Source of the DNA: Prochlorococcus marinus str. MIT 9313
Lineage (GTDB): Bacteria > Cyanobacteriota > Cyanobacteriia > PCC-6307 > Cyanobiaceae
Length of the DNA stretch: 64,000 bases
NCBI RefSeq assembly: GCF_000011485.1
Contig: NC_005071.1
Span: 2,297,347 to 2,361,346, forward strand
Direction: 5' to 3'
The first letter of the stretch is position 1, and each line of letters opens with the position of its first letter. This document shows positions 1-9,678 of the stretch, piece by piece. Made by a program: the position numbers and the translations under genes. The notes under the pieces are model-generated. The model saw only the letters and a program-made list of their open reading frames with translations. It did not search any database and was not told the DNA's origin.

Positions 1-121
1 CAATGTCACCCAACTGATCAACAGCAAAGGCACTGATGCCTATCCGCACCAATTCACCATCCAAACTGGCGTATTCATGGGTATCGGCAAACCGAAAGTG
101 GTCGGGGAATTGGAAAGCCAT
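1..121 (-). CDS. gcvH: Glycine cleavage system H protein, N-terminal part
   Basis: Reading the minus strand from the ATG at 121 gives a protein beginning MAFQFPDHFRFADTHEYA, followed by a stretch (LVRIGISAFAVDQLGDI) that matches the start of GcvH. GcvH carries the lipoyl arm of the glycine decarboxylase complex and shuttles the aminomethyl group between the P and T proteins. Only the first 40 residues are inside the window, so the lipoyl-lysine is not visible. It lies 20 bases downstream of the PLP-enzyme gene on the same strand and may share its transcript. The T protein gene (gcvT) is elsewhere in this window, at 44.3 kb, so the system is not one operon here. Confidence 0.85.
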   Translation of the reverse strand, partial: MAFQFPDHFRFADTHEYASLDGELVRIGISAFAVDQLGDI

Positions 122-141
122 CGAGCCTGGCGAGGCAAAGC

Positions 142-1443
142 TCACCCAGTCTGGGGTACATCCAGCAAACCGGCGCGAACCAAAGCCACCAAAGCTCGGA
201 TCAGTGCCAATTCCACATGAGTGCGATGGGTACCTCCCTGCACATAGAGGTTGTAAGGGGGGCGCAAGGGAGCATCTGCAGAAAACTCACTGGTGCTGCC
301 GTCAATAAATGTTCCGCCCGCCATCACCAAATCGCTTGCATACCCAGGCATCGCTGCCGGCACAGGATCGAGATAGGCCCCAATAGGTGAACATGCCTGA
401 AAGGCCCTGCAAACAACTTTCAAAACCTCAGGGTCTCCAAGCTGCACCGCCTGAATTAAATCGCTACGAAAGGCTCCCATCGAGGGCTTCACTGCAAAGC
501 CCAAAGTGTCGAACACACCCGCGACCAAATCAGCTCCGATCAATGCCTCTGCCACCATTTGTGGAGCCAAGAACAGCCCCTGCAACACCAACCGATAAAG
601 ATCAAAGCCAGTGCCCCCCTGACTACCAATTCCTGGAGCAGTGAGCCGACAGCAAGCCTGCTCGACCAAATCAGCCCGACCGGCGACATATCCACCAGTT
701 GGAGCAATCGTGCCACCGAGATTTTTGATCAAAGAGCCCGCAATCAGATCAGCACCAACTGCTGGGGGCTCCAAATCCTCAACAAGCTCGCCATAGCAAT
801 TGTCGACAAAACAGACACATCCAGGCTGAGAGTTATGGATGCGATGACACAAATCGCCAATGGCTTTGATCGAAAGAGATGACCGCGAGCTGTAGCCACA
901 GCTGCGCTGTATCAACACCATCCTTGTTGGCACCTCCAAGGCGCGTTCCAAGGCTGAAACATCCACACATCCCTCGGCCGTGAGGGGCAGCTGGTCATAA
1001 GAGATCCCTAATTCGATTAAAGACCCCTGGCCGGATCCACGCAGACCAATCACTTCTTCAAGGGTGTCGTAAGGCTCTCCGGTCACTGACACGAGTCGGT
1101 CACCAGGCCGAAGAACGCCAAACAACGCAGTCGCAATTGCATGGGTACCACTCACAAACTGGAGTCGAACAGCTGCTTTCTCAGCACCAAGCACCCTTGC
1201 AAATACACGATCAACCACCTCCCGAGCCTGATCTCCATGGCCATAACCGGTGATGGAAGCAAAGTGTTGCGTGGCGACTCGTTCGCTGCTGAAAGCCTCC
1301 AACACCTTCGCAAGGCGAACCGCCACGGCAGCCGTCCGCTCGCATGCGATCCCCTCAAGGCGCTTAGAGACAAAACCGACGTGCCGCCTGGCCCACGCCT
1401 GCACCAGCAGTTCATCAAAGCCAGCTGCAGGGAATGTCTTCAA
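142..1443 (-). CDS. Methionine gamma-lyase family PLP-dependent protein (aluminum-resistance-type)
   Basis: A 433-residue fold-type I PLP enzyme of the family often annotated as cystathionine beta-lyase-like/aluminum resistance protein. The cofactor-binding pattern is visible: FVSGTHAIATALF near residue 96 holds the phosphate-binding loop, CFVDNCYGEL places the pyridine-binding Asp near 214, and SLIKNLGGTIAP places the Schiff-base lysine near 240. The true substrate of this family is not well established; carbon-sulfur lyase chemistry is the usual guess. It is followed 20 bases downstream by gcvH on the same strand, and its promoter region is shared with the divergent desaturase gene and contains a long hairpin. 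The family call is firm; the reaction is not. Confidence 0.85.
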   Translation of the reverse strand: MKTFPAAGFDELLVQAWARRHVGFVSKRLEGIACERTAAVAVRLAKVLEAFSSERVATQHFASITGYGHGDQAREVVDRVFARVLGAEKAAVRLQFVSGTHAIATALFGVLRPGDRLVSVTGEPYDTLEEVIGLRGSGQGSLIELGISYDQLPLTAEGCVDVSALERALEVPTRMVLIQRSCGYSSRSSLSIKAIGDLCHRIHNSQPGCVCFVDNCYGELVEDLEPPAVGADLIAGSLIKNLGGTIAPTGGYVAGRADLVEQACCRLTAPGIGSQGGTGFDLYRLVLQGLFLAPQMVAEALIGADLVAGVFDTLGFAVKPSMGAFRSDLIQAVQLGDPEVLKVVCRAFQACSPIGAYLDPVPAAMPGYASDLVMAGGTFIDGSTSEFSADAPLRPPYNLYVQGGTHRTHVELALIRALVALVRAGLLDVPQTG

Positions 1444-1584
1444 AACAACCCGGGGTCAGAATCAATCATCCCCATGCTGAATCCTCGTTGAACGTCAAAC
1501 GAAATCGAAAGTGAAGATCAAGAGCACAACATTGCCAAAATCACAGTTCACCGAACCAAGTCAGCGCAAATCATTGGCAAAACT

Positions 1585-1630
1585 GCCATAGCTCAGCACG
1601 CATCAAGAAGATGCACAGCTGAGCTATGGC
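1585..1630. repeat. Long two-part hairpin between divergent genes
   Basis: A perfect 13-base inverted repeat (GCCATAGCTCAGC at 1585-1597 and its complement at 1618-1630) encloses a second perfect 5-base stem (GCATC 1600-1604, GATGC 1610-1614) with a 5-base loop. It sits between the start of the PLP enzyme (minus) and the desaturase (plus). No T-run follows on either strand, so it is not a typical intrinsic terminator. It could be an RNA element in the 5' leader of the desaturase, a protein-binding palindrome, or part of a small RNA. Function is unknown. Confidence 0.7.
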
Positions 1631-1735
1631 CCCTGGAAACGGTTCCATAGTTCCTTTAGATTTGAACATGTCTCGGCCCTTTCCGCTCCACTCGCCTTAC
1701 AAGCCAAGCGGCCGACCCATCCAAAGGAGTACCTC

Positions 1736-2656
1736 TTGGTTTCCCCTCTTCCGGTCTCTTCAGCCACAAACCGTCAGCAACGTTTGTGGGCTGCTGTAAA
1801 GGCTCATCGTGAGCCACTACCAGCAAAACAACGTCGATTCAAATGGGGCACCACCAGTTTCATGCTGGCCATGCATGTAGCAGCAACCTTCGCACTGCTA
1901 CCACGCTTTTGGAGCTGGCAAGGGTTGGTCGCTTTTGCCGTTCTTTATTGGACCACGGTGCTCGGGGTGACCTTGGGATTACATCGACTGGTCGCTCATC
2001 GCAGCTTTGTCGTACCCGTTTGGCTGGAGAGGATTCTGGTGATCATGGCCACGCTTGCCTGCCAGAGTGGCCCCATCGAATGGGTGGCTCTGCATCGCCA
2101 CCATCACCGCTACTCCGACCAAACCAATGACCACCACGACGCCGGCCGTGGCCTCTGGTGGGCCCACAGTGAATGGATGCTGCATGAGATTCCAGCGCTG
2201 GATCACATGGACCGCTTTGCAGGAGATCTGCTAGCCGACCCTTTCTTCCGATGGCTTGATCGCTGGTTCCTGCTGCTACAGATCCCTCTCGGTCTTGGGC
2301 TCTACTGGTACGGAGAAGTCGCCCAGGTGCACGGTGGAGGACTTGGCCTGGTGCTCTGGGCCATCCCCCTGCGACTGGTGGTTGTGTACCACGTGACCTG
2401 GTTTGTGAACTCGGCGACCCATGCATTTGGCTACCGCAACTTCGACAGCCCAGACCTCTCTCGCAACTGCTGGTGGGTGGCGGTGCTGTCCTTCGGCGAG
2501 GGTTGGCACAACAATCACCATGCTTATCCCTCCAGCGCCCGTCATGGCCTGCGATGGTTTGAATTCGACATCACCTGGCAACACGTGAAGGCGTTGCGTC
2601 GTCTTGGCCTGGCTCGTCGAGTCCAGCAAGCCCGCTATGTTTCCGGGGCTTCCTGA
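1736..2656 (+). CDS. desC: DesC-type fatty acid desaturase (copy 1)
   Basis: A 306-residue membrane di-iron desaturase that introduces a double bond (delta-9 expected) into acyl chains of membrane lipids using reduced ferredoxin. The three histidine boxes are present: HRLVAH at 83-88, HRHHH at 120-124, and HNNHH near residue 260, separated by hydrophobic segments. The start is a TTG: AGGAG at 1725-1729 lies six bases before it, which is an unusually good ribosome binding site for this genome and fixes the start despite the rare codon. A second paralog lies 780 bases downstream, with an opposite-strand HTH gene between them whose 3' end overlaps this gene by 22 bases. Substrate position and head group cannot be read from the sequence. 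Confidence 0.92.
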   Translation: MVSPLPVSSATNRQQRLWAAVKAHREPLPAKQRRFKWGTTSFMLAMHVAATFALLPRFWSWQGLVAFAVLYWTTVLGVTLGLHRLVAHRSFVVPVWLERILVIMATLACQSGPIEWVALHRHHHRYSDQTNDHHDAGRGLWWAHSEWMLHEIPALDHMDRFAGDLLADPFFRWLDRWFLLLQIPLGLGLYWYGEVAQVHGGGLGLVLWAIPLRLVVVYHVTWFVNSATHAFGYRNFDSPDLSRNCWWVAVLSFGEGWHNNHHAYPSSARHGLRWFEFDITWQHVKALRRLGLARRVQQARYVSGAS

Positions 2657-3387
2657 TCAACCAACAACTCTGAGCGGGCCCTGAGATCATCCAAAAACCC
2701 CTCTGCTCCCTGTCTGTTCACTCCACCCAAGGCCACCTGAGTTGCGTGCAGATCAAGCAATTCGCCATCGAGCTCCTCAGAGTTGTAATCCCTCAAACCA
2801 GCCATCACCTCCGCAAAACGTTCTCTGCGCTGCGCCTTAGTGACTGGATAAGCCTCCATCACCTTGTCCCGGCATTGACGCCACGATTTTCCATTGCATA
2901 GACAATCAGCCAAAGCAGCACTAAGAGCTGCGGCCTCATCTTCTTCAATTCGCCAATCAAAGCCAGCAGGTAAGGCAGCAAGACCCACAAAAATCTCAAA
3001 CAGAGCGCCAGCGCCGAGTGGCTCACCATCTGCTCCTTCCAGAGGAAGAGAACTTTCCGAAAGCACCTTGAGTAAGTCGGGATGACCCTCAACCAAGCGA
3101 TCACGAATCGGCTCTAGACCGGCATGAAGGATGGCGTTGGCTTGACCCAATGCCAGAAACACTTCGGGGCCTGGTGAAGCGAGTTTGCCGTTGCGCAGAT
3201 TAGAGATCTGCGAATTGTGCACCCGGCCGAGATCAAGGCATTCAGCCAGAGCCGGCAAGACCTTATGTGACCAACCATTGCGCTCATGCCAGACATGAAT
3301 GAGATGAGCCATGGCCCGCCGCCCATCATCCAAGCGCTCGCGATAGCCCCTGGTCGCCGAATCAGATTCAACATCAGGCTTAGTCAC
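2635..3387 (-). CDS. Hypothetical protein with HTH-like N-terminus, between two desaturases
   Basis: A 250-residue soluble protein that I do not recognise by name. Residues about 38-75 (HKVLPALAECLDLGRVHNSQISNLRNGKL) read like a helix-turn-helix of the XRE type, with HNSQISNLRNGK as the recognition helix region. The rest is acidic, helical and Leu/Ala-rich with no catalytic motif seen. The gene is convergent with desaturase copy 1, overlapping its last 22 bases, and divergent from desaturase copy 2, whose start is 52 bases away. That position makes it a candidate regulator of one or both desaturases, but this is inferred from location only. Confidence 0.75.
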   Translation of the reverse strand: MTKPDVESDSATRGYRERLDDGRRAMAHLIHVWHERNGWSHKVLPALAECLDLGRVHNSQISNLRNGKLASPGPEVFLALGQANAILHAGLEPIRDRLVEGHPDLLKVLSESSLPLEGADGEPLGAGALFEIFVGLAALPAGFDWRIEEDEAAALSAALADCLCNGKSWRQCRDKVMEAYPVTKAQRRERFAEVMAGLRDYNSEELDGELLDLHATQVALGGVNRQGAEGFLDDLRARSELLVDQEAPET

Positions 3388-3438
3388 TGGATAAGGATCC
3401 GTATCGTGTATAGTTTATGCACATTCGATAGATCGCTC

Positions 3439-4371
3439 ATGGCCTCCAGAGTGATACCTACGCCTTCAACGATAAGCAGGCCTGCAGCTTCGCATAAGGC
3501 CTCAAGCCTTTCTACAAATCTTCAGCGCTCCTACACAAGCCAGGCCATTTGCCCACCTAAAGAATCAAGACGCTGGGGAACGATCGGATTCATGATCGCC
3601 ATTCATGCCCTATCCATCCTGGCCCTGTTGCCCCGTTTCTGGAGCTGGCAAGCGATCACAACCCTTCTCGTCCTCTACTGGGTCACGGCCTGCCTCGGCG
3701 TGACGATCGGCTACCACCGTCTGCTCTCACACCGGTCTTTCCGAGTACCCCACTGGCTGGAGCGCTTCTTTGCCACCTGCGGAACCTTGAGCTGCCAACA
3801 CGGTCCAATCGACTGGGTAGGACTCCATCGCCACCATCACAAGTTTTCCGATACTGACCCCGACCACCACAACAGTCATAAGGGCTTCTGGTGGAGCCAC
3901 ATGGGCTGGATGTTTGAACCCATTCCAGCCATGCGGGTCGTGCCACGCCTCACTGTTGACCTGGCAGCGGATCCCTATTACCGCTGGCTTAACAAGTACT
4001 TTCTACTGTTGCAGCTCCCGCTAGCCGGTTTGCTCTTCTGGATCGGCAGCGTCAGTGGAGCCGGTGGTTTGGCCCTCGTGCTGTGGGGTATCCCCTTGCG
4101 CCTAACGATCGTGTATCACATCACCTGGCTGGTCAATTCCGCCAGTCACTGCTGGGGGACTGTGGCCTTCGACAGCGGTGACAACTCCCGCAACAACCCT
4201 TGGGTAGCAGCTCTTACTTTTGGCGAAGGTTGGCACAACAACCACCACGCCTTCCCGCACTCCGCCATTCATGGACTCCAGCGCGGTCAGATCGACCTCA
4301 CCTGGCAGCACATCCGCCTCATGCGAGCCCTAGGCTTGGCTCGCAAGATCCGGCTACCGATCACATCGTAA
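3439..4371 (+). CDS. desC: DesC-type fatty acid desaturase (copy 2)
   Basis: A 310-residue paralog of the desaturase at 1736. The histidine boxes HRLLSH, HRHHH and HNNHH are all present, as is the shared ALLPRFWSWQ motif of the first membrane segment. The reading frame is open further upstream, but that extension would lie inside the divergent HTH gene; the ATG at 3439 gives an N-terminus of the length seen in the paralog and was chosen. A TATAGT at 3409-3414 could be its -10 element. The N-terminal 45 residues differ entirely from copy 1 and are Ser/Arg-rich. Two Delta-9-like copies may serve different acyl positions or temperatures, which is inference. Confidence 0.9.
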   Translation: MASRVIPTPSTISRPAASHKASSLSTNLQRSYTSQAICPPKESRRWGTIGFMIAIHALSILALLPRFWSWQAITTLLVLYWVTACLGVTIGYHRLLSHRSFRVPHWLERFFATCGTLSCQHGPIDWVGLHRHHHKFSDTDPDHHNSHKGFWWSHMGWMFEPIPAMRVVPRLTVDLAADPYYRWLNKYFLLLQLPLAGLLFWIGSVSGAGGLALVLWGIPLRLTIVYHITWLVNSASHCWGTVAFDSGDNSRNNPWVAALTFGEGWHNNHHAFPHSAIHGLQRGQIDLTWQHIRLMRALGLARKIRLPITS

Positions 4372-4414
4372 GGTTGTCGATCGCTAAACAGTCGTCGTCC
4401 GTCTTCTTATCGCC

Positions 4415-4873
4415 ATGGCCAAGCGCGTACAAGTCGTCCTGAACGAAGACGTCCTCAGCCTCGGCAAGGACGGCGACCTAGTTGAGGTTGCTCCTGGTTA
4501 TGCCCGCAACTTCCTGCTTCCCTTCGGCAAGGCTGTCCCTGTGACCCCAGCCGTGATGAAACAGGTCGGTCACAGACGTGCCAAGCAGGCCGAGCATCAG
4601 GCGGCAATCAAGCAGGAAGCCCTGGACTTCCAAACCGCACTGGTCACAATCGGGCGTTTCACCGTTAAAAAGCAAACCGGCGAAGACGACGTCTTGTTCG
4701 GCACAGTCACCAATGGTGATGTCGCTGAAGCAATCGAAACAGCCACAAAGAAGGAGATCGACCGACGCAATATCATCGTTCCGGAAATTCACCGAACCGG
4801 TAGCTACAAGGTGCAAGTGAAACTGCACAATGAAGTCAACGCCGAAATCAACCTCGAAGTCGTCAGCTACTGA
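4415..4873 (+). CDS. rplI: 50S ribosomal protein L9
   Basis: A 152-residue bL9, which binds domain V of 23S rRNA near the L1 stalk and helps limit frameshifting. The N-terminal domain begins [17 protein letters not shown] and contains the conserved [13 protein letters not shown] segment; a long helix and a C-terminal domain ([19 protein letters not shown]) follow. Length is normal. It is followed 62 bases later by dnaB, the common bacterial rplI-dnaB order, so the two are probably cotranscribed. Confidence 0.97.
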
Positions 4874-4935
4874 TTGCTGGCAAGGCTTACAAAACAAGCC
4901 AAAGTAGGTCTCCTTATAACGTCAGCTCCTCATCC

Positions 4936-6354
4936 ATGGTGAGCGCCCCCCTGCCAAACAACGGCGATACCGCCGCAGAGGGGTCCCGTCCCTTCAGGAA
5001 AGCCTCTTCTACATCTCGAGAACCGAGCTTTGAAGCCCTGCCAGACTCCGTGCCTCCTCAAAATCTGGAGGCAGAGGAAGCTGTTCTAGGAGGCATCCTT
5101 CTTGATCCTGATGCCATCGGCAGAGTGGTCGATGTGCTCCAACCTGAGGCTTTTTATCTCAACGCCCATCGAGAGATCTTCCGCACAGCCCTGATGCTTC
5201 ACAGCCAGGGCAAACCCACCGACCTCACAGCAATGAGCGCCTGGTTGGCCGACACAGGGTCCCTGGAGAAGGTAGGTGGCAGCAACCGTCTGATCGAACT
5301 TGTAGAGCGCGTTGCCTCCACTGCATCAATCGAGCAAGTGGCCCGTTTGGTGATGGACAAATTCCTACGGCGACAGTTGATTCGCTCAGGCAACGAAGTG
5401 ATTCAACTCGGCTTTGACCAGGGCCTACCGATGGAACAGGTTCTCGACAAAGCAGAACAAACAATTTTTGCGATCAGCCAGGAAAAGCCATCCAAAGGTC
5501 TCACCCCCACAGCAGAAATCCTTACCAGCACCTTCAACGAGATCGAAAGCCGCTCACTAGGTACGTCCGTCGCAGGCATCCCTGTGAACTTCTACGACCT
5601 CGATGCCATGACCCAGGGTCTGCAGCGCAGTGACCTGATCATCGTGGCTGGCCGCCCAGCCATGGGCAAAACCTCCATGGTGCTCAATCTGACCAAAAAC
5701 GTTGCTCAACTCCACAACCTGCCTGTGTGCTTGTTCAGCCTGGAGATGAGCAAGGAACAACTCACCTATCGCCTCCTTTCAATGGAGGTTGGCATTGAGA
5801 GCAGTCGACTGAGAACAGGCCGTTTACGGCAGGAAGAGTGGCCTCTTCTGGGCCAGGGCATCAACACCCTTGGCCAGCTACCGATCTACATCGATGACAA
5901 ACCCAATTCAGGCGTCCTGGAGATGCGTTCTCTCTCCAGGCGGCTCATGGCCGAACAAGGCAAAGAACTCGGACTCATCGTGATCGACTACCTACAACTG
6001 ATGGAGGGCTCCACGCCTGATAACCGTGTTCAGGAACTCTCCCGGATTACCCGCGGCCTTAAGGGCATGGCCAGGGAACTGAACGTACCTGTGATTGCCT
6101 TATCACAGCTCAGCCGTGGGGTGGAATCCCGCACCAACAAACGCCCAATGCTCAGCGACCTGCGCGAGTCAGGCTCAATCGAACAGGACGCTGACCTGGT
6201 GCTGATGATCTACCGCGACGAGTACTACAACCCAGAAACCCCCGACCGCGGCATCACCGAAGTCATCGTGACCAAGCACCGCAACGGCCCTGTCGGCACA
6301 GTAAAACTACTGTTCGAGCCTCAATTCACACGGTTCCGCAACCTGGCGGCCTAA
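4936..6354 (+). CDS. dnaB: Replicative DNA helicase DnaB
   Basis: A 472-residue hexameric helicase that unwinds DNA ahead of the replication fork. The N-terminal domain (PQNLEAEEAVLGGILLDP near residue 42) is typical. The RecA-like domain shows Walker A GRPAMGKTS near 237, Walker B LIVIDYLQLM, and the DnaB signature LSQLSRGVESR...LSDLRESGSIEQDAD. The protein is continuous, with no intein between these motifs, in contrast to several other cyanobacterial DnaB proteins. It lies in an rplI-dnaB-mnmG run on the plus strand. Confidence 0.97.
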   Translation: MVSAPLPNNGDTAAEGSRPFRKASSTSREPSFEALPDSVPPQNLEAEEAVLGGILLDPDAIGRVVDVLQPEAFYLNAHREIFRTALMLHSQGKPTDLTAMSAWLADTGSLEKVGGSNRLIELVERVASTASIEQVARLVMDKFLRRQLIRSGNEVIQLGFDQGLPMEQVLDKAEQTIFAISQEKPSKGLTPTAEILTSTFNEIESRSLGTSVAGIPVNFYDLDAMTQGLQRSDLIIVAGRPAMGKTSMVLNLTKNVAQLHNLPVCLFSLEMSKEQLTYRLLSMEVGIESSRLRTGRLRQEEWPLLGQGINTLGQLPIYIDDKPNSGVLEMRSLSRRLMAEQGKELGLIVIDYLQLMEGSTPDNRVQELSRITRGLKGMARELNVPVIALSQLSRGVESRTNKRPMLSDLRESGSIEQDADLVLMIYRDEYYNPETPDRGITEVIVTKHRNGPVGTVKLLFEPQFTRFRNLAA

Positions 6355-6405
6355 AGCAGCAATACATTGATGATTTCTACTGTTCTCTAGAACGTCACGG
6401 GCCCC

Positions 6406-8367
6406 ATGCCCTTCAGTGCTCCCCCAACCGAACACTTCGACGTCATCATCGTCGGCGGTGGGCACGCCGGTTGTGAAGCCGCGATTACGGCAGCGCGCTT
6501 AGGCCTAAGTACAGCTTTATTCACCCTCAACCTCGATCGGATTGCCTGGCAACCGTGTAATCCCGCAGTGGGAGGGCCAGCCAAGAGTCAACTCGTGCAT
6601 GAAGTCGATGCCCTTGGGGGGGTCATCGGACGCCTGGCCGATGCGACGGCGCTGCAAAAACGTGTGCTGAATGCAAGCCGCGGCCCTGCGGTCTGGGCCT
6701 TACGCGCCCAGACCGACAAACGCCTCTATTCACGCCAAATGCTGCAGTTGCTTCAACAAACAGCCAACCTCTCTCTAAGAGAAGCGATGGTGACTGGCCT
6801 CGAAGTCAAAGGTGATCCATCGGGTGGCGGGGAGCACTGGGAGCCAGCTCAAGGACATGCAGCACAAATCACAGGCGTACGGACCTATTTCGGCAGTATT
6901 TATCGGGCCCAAGCCGTCGTGCTAACCACCGGCACGTTCCTTGGTGGTCAGATCTGGGTTGGCAATCAATCCATGCCGGCAGGTCGTGCCGGCGAGCAAG
7001 CCGCAGAAGGGCTCACCGAAGCCCTCGAGTCACTTGGCTTCCAAACCAATCGCCTCAAGACAGGCACTCCGGCCAGAGTCGATCGACGCAGCATTGCTCT
7101 CGATCAACTGGAAGAGCAACCCAGCGATGCCGCTGATCGCTTCTTCTCCTTCGACCCAACCGCCTGGGTTAGCGGTGAACAGATGAGCTGCCACATCACC
7201 CGCACCACCGCATCAACCCATCAACTGATCAAAGAGAACCTCGAACTAACGCCTATCTATGGAGGCTTTCTCGACAGCAAAGGGCCGCGTTACTGCCCAT
7301 CAATCGAAGACAAGATCGTCCGTTTTGCTGACAAAGACTCTCACCAGATTTTTCTCGAACCGGAAGGTCGCGACACGCCAGAAATTTATGTGCAGGGATT
7401 CTCCACCGGACTACCTGAGCGGTTGCAACTCGACTTGCTACGCACCCTGCCAGGGCTTGAACAATGCGTCATGCTGCGGCCTGCCTATGCAGTCGATTAC
7501 GACTACCTTCCCGCCACACAGCTCAGTCCTTCATTGCAAACCAAACGCGTCAAAGGGCTTTTCACTGCTGGGCAACTGAATGGCACAACCGGCTATGAAG
7601 AAGCCGCCGCCCAAGGGCTGGTTGCCGGTCTCAATGCAGCCCGTCTCGTCCAAGGCCAAGAGCAAGTGCAATTTCCGCGCGAGGGCAGCTATATCGGCAC
7701 AATGATTGACGATCTTGTCAGCAAGGATCTACACGAGCCGTACCGGGTGCTCACCAGTCGAAGCGAATACCGCCTGATTTTGCGGGGCGACAACGCAGAC
7801 CGACGCCTCACGCCTCTGGGCTATCAGCTAGGCCTGATTGATGCACGCCGTTGGCAGCTGTTTCAACGCAAACAAACCGCTCTAGAGGATGAAAAACAAC
7901 GACTCGAAAAGCAGCGACTCAAAGCTAGCGATCCAGCCGCACCGGCCCTCGAGGCCAAAACAGGCGCAACAATCAAAGGATCCATAACTCTGGCCGATCT
8001 GCTCCGACGTCCTGGCGTGCGTAGTGCTGATCTGATCGAGCATGGCCTAGTCGATCCAGAGCTTGCCCTAGGCGTAAGAGAAGGAGCAGAAATTGATATC
8101 AAGTACAGCGGTTACCTACAACGGCAGCAACAACAAATTGATCAATTGAAGCGGCAGAGCCAAAGACGCCTACCTGCAAATCTCGACTACGCCAACATCA
8201 GCACCCTCTCTAAGGAAGCCCGCGAAAAACTAACCGCTGTAGGGCCACTCAATTTCGCTCAGGCCAGCCAGATCCCCGGTGTTAGCAAGGCAGATCTCAC
8301 CGCCCTGTTGGTCTGGCTGGAACTGCAGAAGCGTCGAACCCTCGCCGCCTCTGGTCACGATCGATAA
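6406..8367 (+). CDS. mnmG: tRNA uridine-5-carboxymethylaminomethyl modification enzyme MnmG (GidA)
   Basis: A 653-residue FAD protein that, with MnmE, modifies the wobble uridine of tRNAs reading split codon boxes. The dinucleotide fold motif [13 protein letters not shown] starts at residue 12, and the GidA signatures [21 protein letters not shown] and [12 protein letters not shown] are intact. The C-terminal helical domain ([31 protein letters not shown]) is complete. Length is normal. The gene starts 51 bases after dnaB and its end overlaps nothing essential of the next gene. Confidence 0.97.
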   Translation: MPFSAPPTEHFDVIIVGGGHAGCEAAITAARLGLSTALFTLNLDRIAWQPCNPAVGGPAKSQLVHEVDALGGVIGRLADATALQKRVLNASRGPAVWALRAQTDKRLYSRQMLQLLQQTANLSLREAMVTGLEVKGDPSGGGEHWEPAQGHAAQITGVRTYFGSIYRAQAVVLTTGTFLGGQIWVGNQSMPAGRAGEQAAEGLTEALESLGFQTNRLKTGTPARVDRRSIALDQLEEQPSDAADRFFSFDPTAWVSGEQMSCHITRTTASTHQLIKENLELTPIYGGFLDSKGPRYCPSIEDKIVRFADKDSHQIFLEPEGRDTPEIYVQGFSTGLPERLQLDLLRTLPGLEQCVMLRPAYAVDYDYLPATQLSPSLQTKRVKGLFTAGQLNGTTGYEEAAAQGLVAGLNAARLVQGQEQVQFPREGSYIGTMIDDLVSKDLHEPYRVLTSRSEYRLILRGDNADRRLTPLGYQLGLIDARRWQLFQRKQTALEDEKQRLEKQRLKASDPAAPALEAKTGATIKGSITLADLLRRPGVRSADLIEHGLVDPELALGVREGAEIDIKYSGYLQRQQQQIDQLKRQSQRRLPANLDYANISTLSKEAREKLTAVGPLNFAQASQIPGVSKADLTALLVWLELQKRRTLAASGHDR

Positions 8368-8449
8368 CGTTGGATGTCATTGGAAACGAACGGTGCCCTC
8401 TCAGCTCACCACCTCGCGGGCCTACTGGAACCTACGAGCTGAAAAGGTG

Positions 8450-9082
8450 ATGGACCGCGTCTTCCACGAGCAAGACAATCATCTGACCTCTGCCAGGGTG
8501 CATGTCCACGAATCACTCAAGGCGAAGCCACCTCAGTGGCAAACTCTTACTCTGTCTCTTACTGGTCTTGCCACTGCGGGGCTAATCAGCAGTGTCTGGC
8601 TAGCTCACAATTGGCAAGCCTCCCAAGCCCAGCTTGACCGAGAACGAAATTTGCTAGTCATGGAGCGGCTCAGAAAGTTACCCGCCGCATCTCGAACGAC
8701 CAGCGAAGAACCCAGCATCAGCTCAAGCATTAGCGCCCAAAACACAAACTCTGAGCTGGCAGTCCTTCCCCAAACCCCGCTTGATCCTGATTGGGTCCAA
8801 AGCTTGGAGCCTGTCATCGTTCCCATCCGCGAAGAAACGTTCTCCAGCCACTCAAGTCACTTGCAGGACAATGCAAGCGAAGTCCCCGTACTTGTAGGTG
8901 TCGTACATGGCCCTAAAGGCAGCAGCTCAGCAATCTTTCAGCTGAAGCAAACCTCCGCCTCCGCAAAACCCGGAGAAAACATCGGTAGCAGTAACTGGCG
9001 CTTGGACTCTGTCAACGCCAATGGTGCCGTCATCAAAAATCAAGGTCAGCAACGTCAGCTCAACATTGGAGGCGCCTTCTGA
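8450..9082 (+). CDS. Single-pass membrane protein, possible GspC/PilP-like periplasmic domain
   Basis: About 210 residues from the ATG at 8450. A short basic cytoplasmic start is followed by one hydrophobic segment (LTLSLTGLATAGLISSVWLA, near residues 33-52), a Ser-rich linker, and a C-terminal globular part with the pattern VLVGVVHGPKGSSSAIFQL...PGENIGSSNWRLDSVNANGAVI. That pattern resembles the small beta domain of GspC/PilP inner-membrane proteins of type II secretion and type IV pili; the match is by eye only. The frame is open upstream to 8279, but that part overlaps mnmG. No other pilus gene is adjacent, so the role is uncertain. Confidence 0.6.
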   Translation: MDRVFHEQDNHLTSARVHVHESLKAKPPQWQTLTLSLTGLATAGLISSVWLAHNWQASQAQLDRERNLLVMERLRKLPAASRTTSEEPSISSSISAQNTNSELAVLPQTPLDPDWVQSLEPVIVPIREETFSSHSSHLQDNASEVPVLVGVVHGPKGSSSAIFQLKQTSASAKPGENIGSSNWRLDSVNANGAVIKNQGQQRQLNIGGAF

Positions 9083-9141
9083 ACCAGACACCCTCAGGAC
9101 TGATCTCACCAGCACGGGTCTGGGACGCCCCTAGCAAGGCA

Positions 9142-9678
9142 GTGCTCTCTGGTGAAGGCCCCTGGCAACTTCCCGGACCCTGGCGATTGATGCTGCTTGG
9201 GGATGGCAGCCCAACCCGCCACCTGAGACTGCTCACAGGCCATGAAGTGCAAGTCAACCTCATTGCCATGCAACCGGAACCCAATCCTGATGCAACAGCC
9301 CCGCAGGAAGTTCGCGAACTCAAACCACCTTTACTAAGGCGCCAGGTGTGGTTGATCTGCGACTCCCATACCCTGGCCTGGGCAGAAAGCTGGTGGAATT
9401 TCGATGAAGCCGAAAAGCATCTCCACAATCGCAATCAACCCATCTGGGACAGTCTCACAAAAGGCCGTTCCGAACTGTTTCGTGAAGTCGACGGACTGGG
9501 CCTTGTCGCTGCCGATTGGCTCGAATCCGCATTCGGCCAAACAGGGCCATTTTGGAGCCGTCATTATCGCTTCTTTCGCCAAGAGCGTGAACTAACAGTG
9601 ATCCGAGAAGTTTTCAGCCCTGAGCTCGAGAAATGGCTCGGACCCACTCCACGACAAGAGCTTCAACTCTGTTCATGA
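9142..9678 (+). CDS. Chorismate lyase (UbiC-like / DUF98) family protein
   Basis: A 178-residue protein resembling chorismate pyruvate-lyases, which release pyruvate from chorismate to give 4-hydroxybenzoate, the head group precursor for plastoquinone in cyanobacteria. Family features visible are LPGPWRLMLLGDGSPTRHL, the RRQVWL strand, LAWAESWWNFDEA, and NRNQPIWDSLTKGRSELFRE, equivalent to the leucine/arginine region closing over the ligand. The GTG at 9142 is the only ordinary start downstream of mid-frame; the frame is open upstream into the preceding gene, so the N-terminus could be somewhat longer. It follows the membrane protein gene by 59 bases. Confidence 0.75.
   Translation: MLSGEGPWQLPGPWRLMLLGDGSPTRHLRLLTGHEVQVNLIAMQPEPNPDATAPQEVRELKPPLLRRQVWLICDSHTLAWAESWWNFDEAEKHLHNRNQPIWDSLTKGRSELFREVDGLGLVAADWLESAFGQTGPFWSRHYRFFRQERELTVIREVFSPELEKWLGPTPRQELQLCS

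Noticed and set aside
4936-6354. Possible intein or split in dnaB, as in some cyanobacteria
   Set aside because: All helicase motifs are continuous at normal spacing and the protein has normal length.
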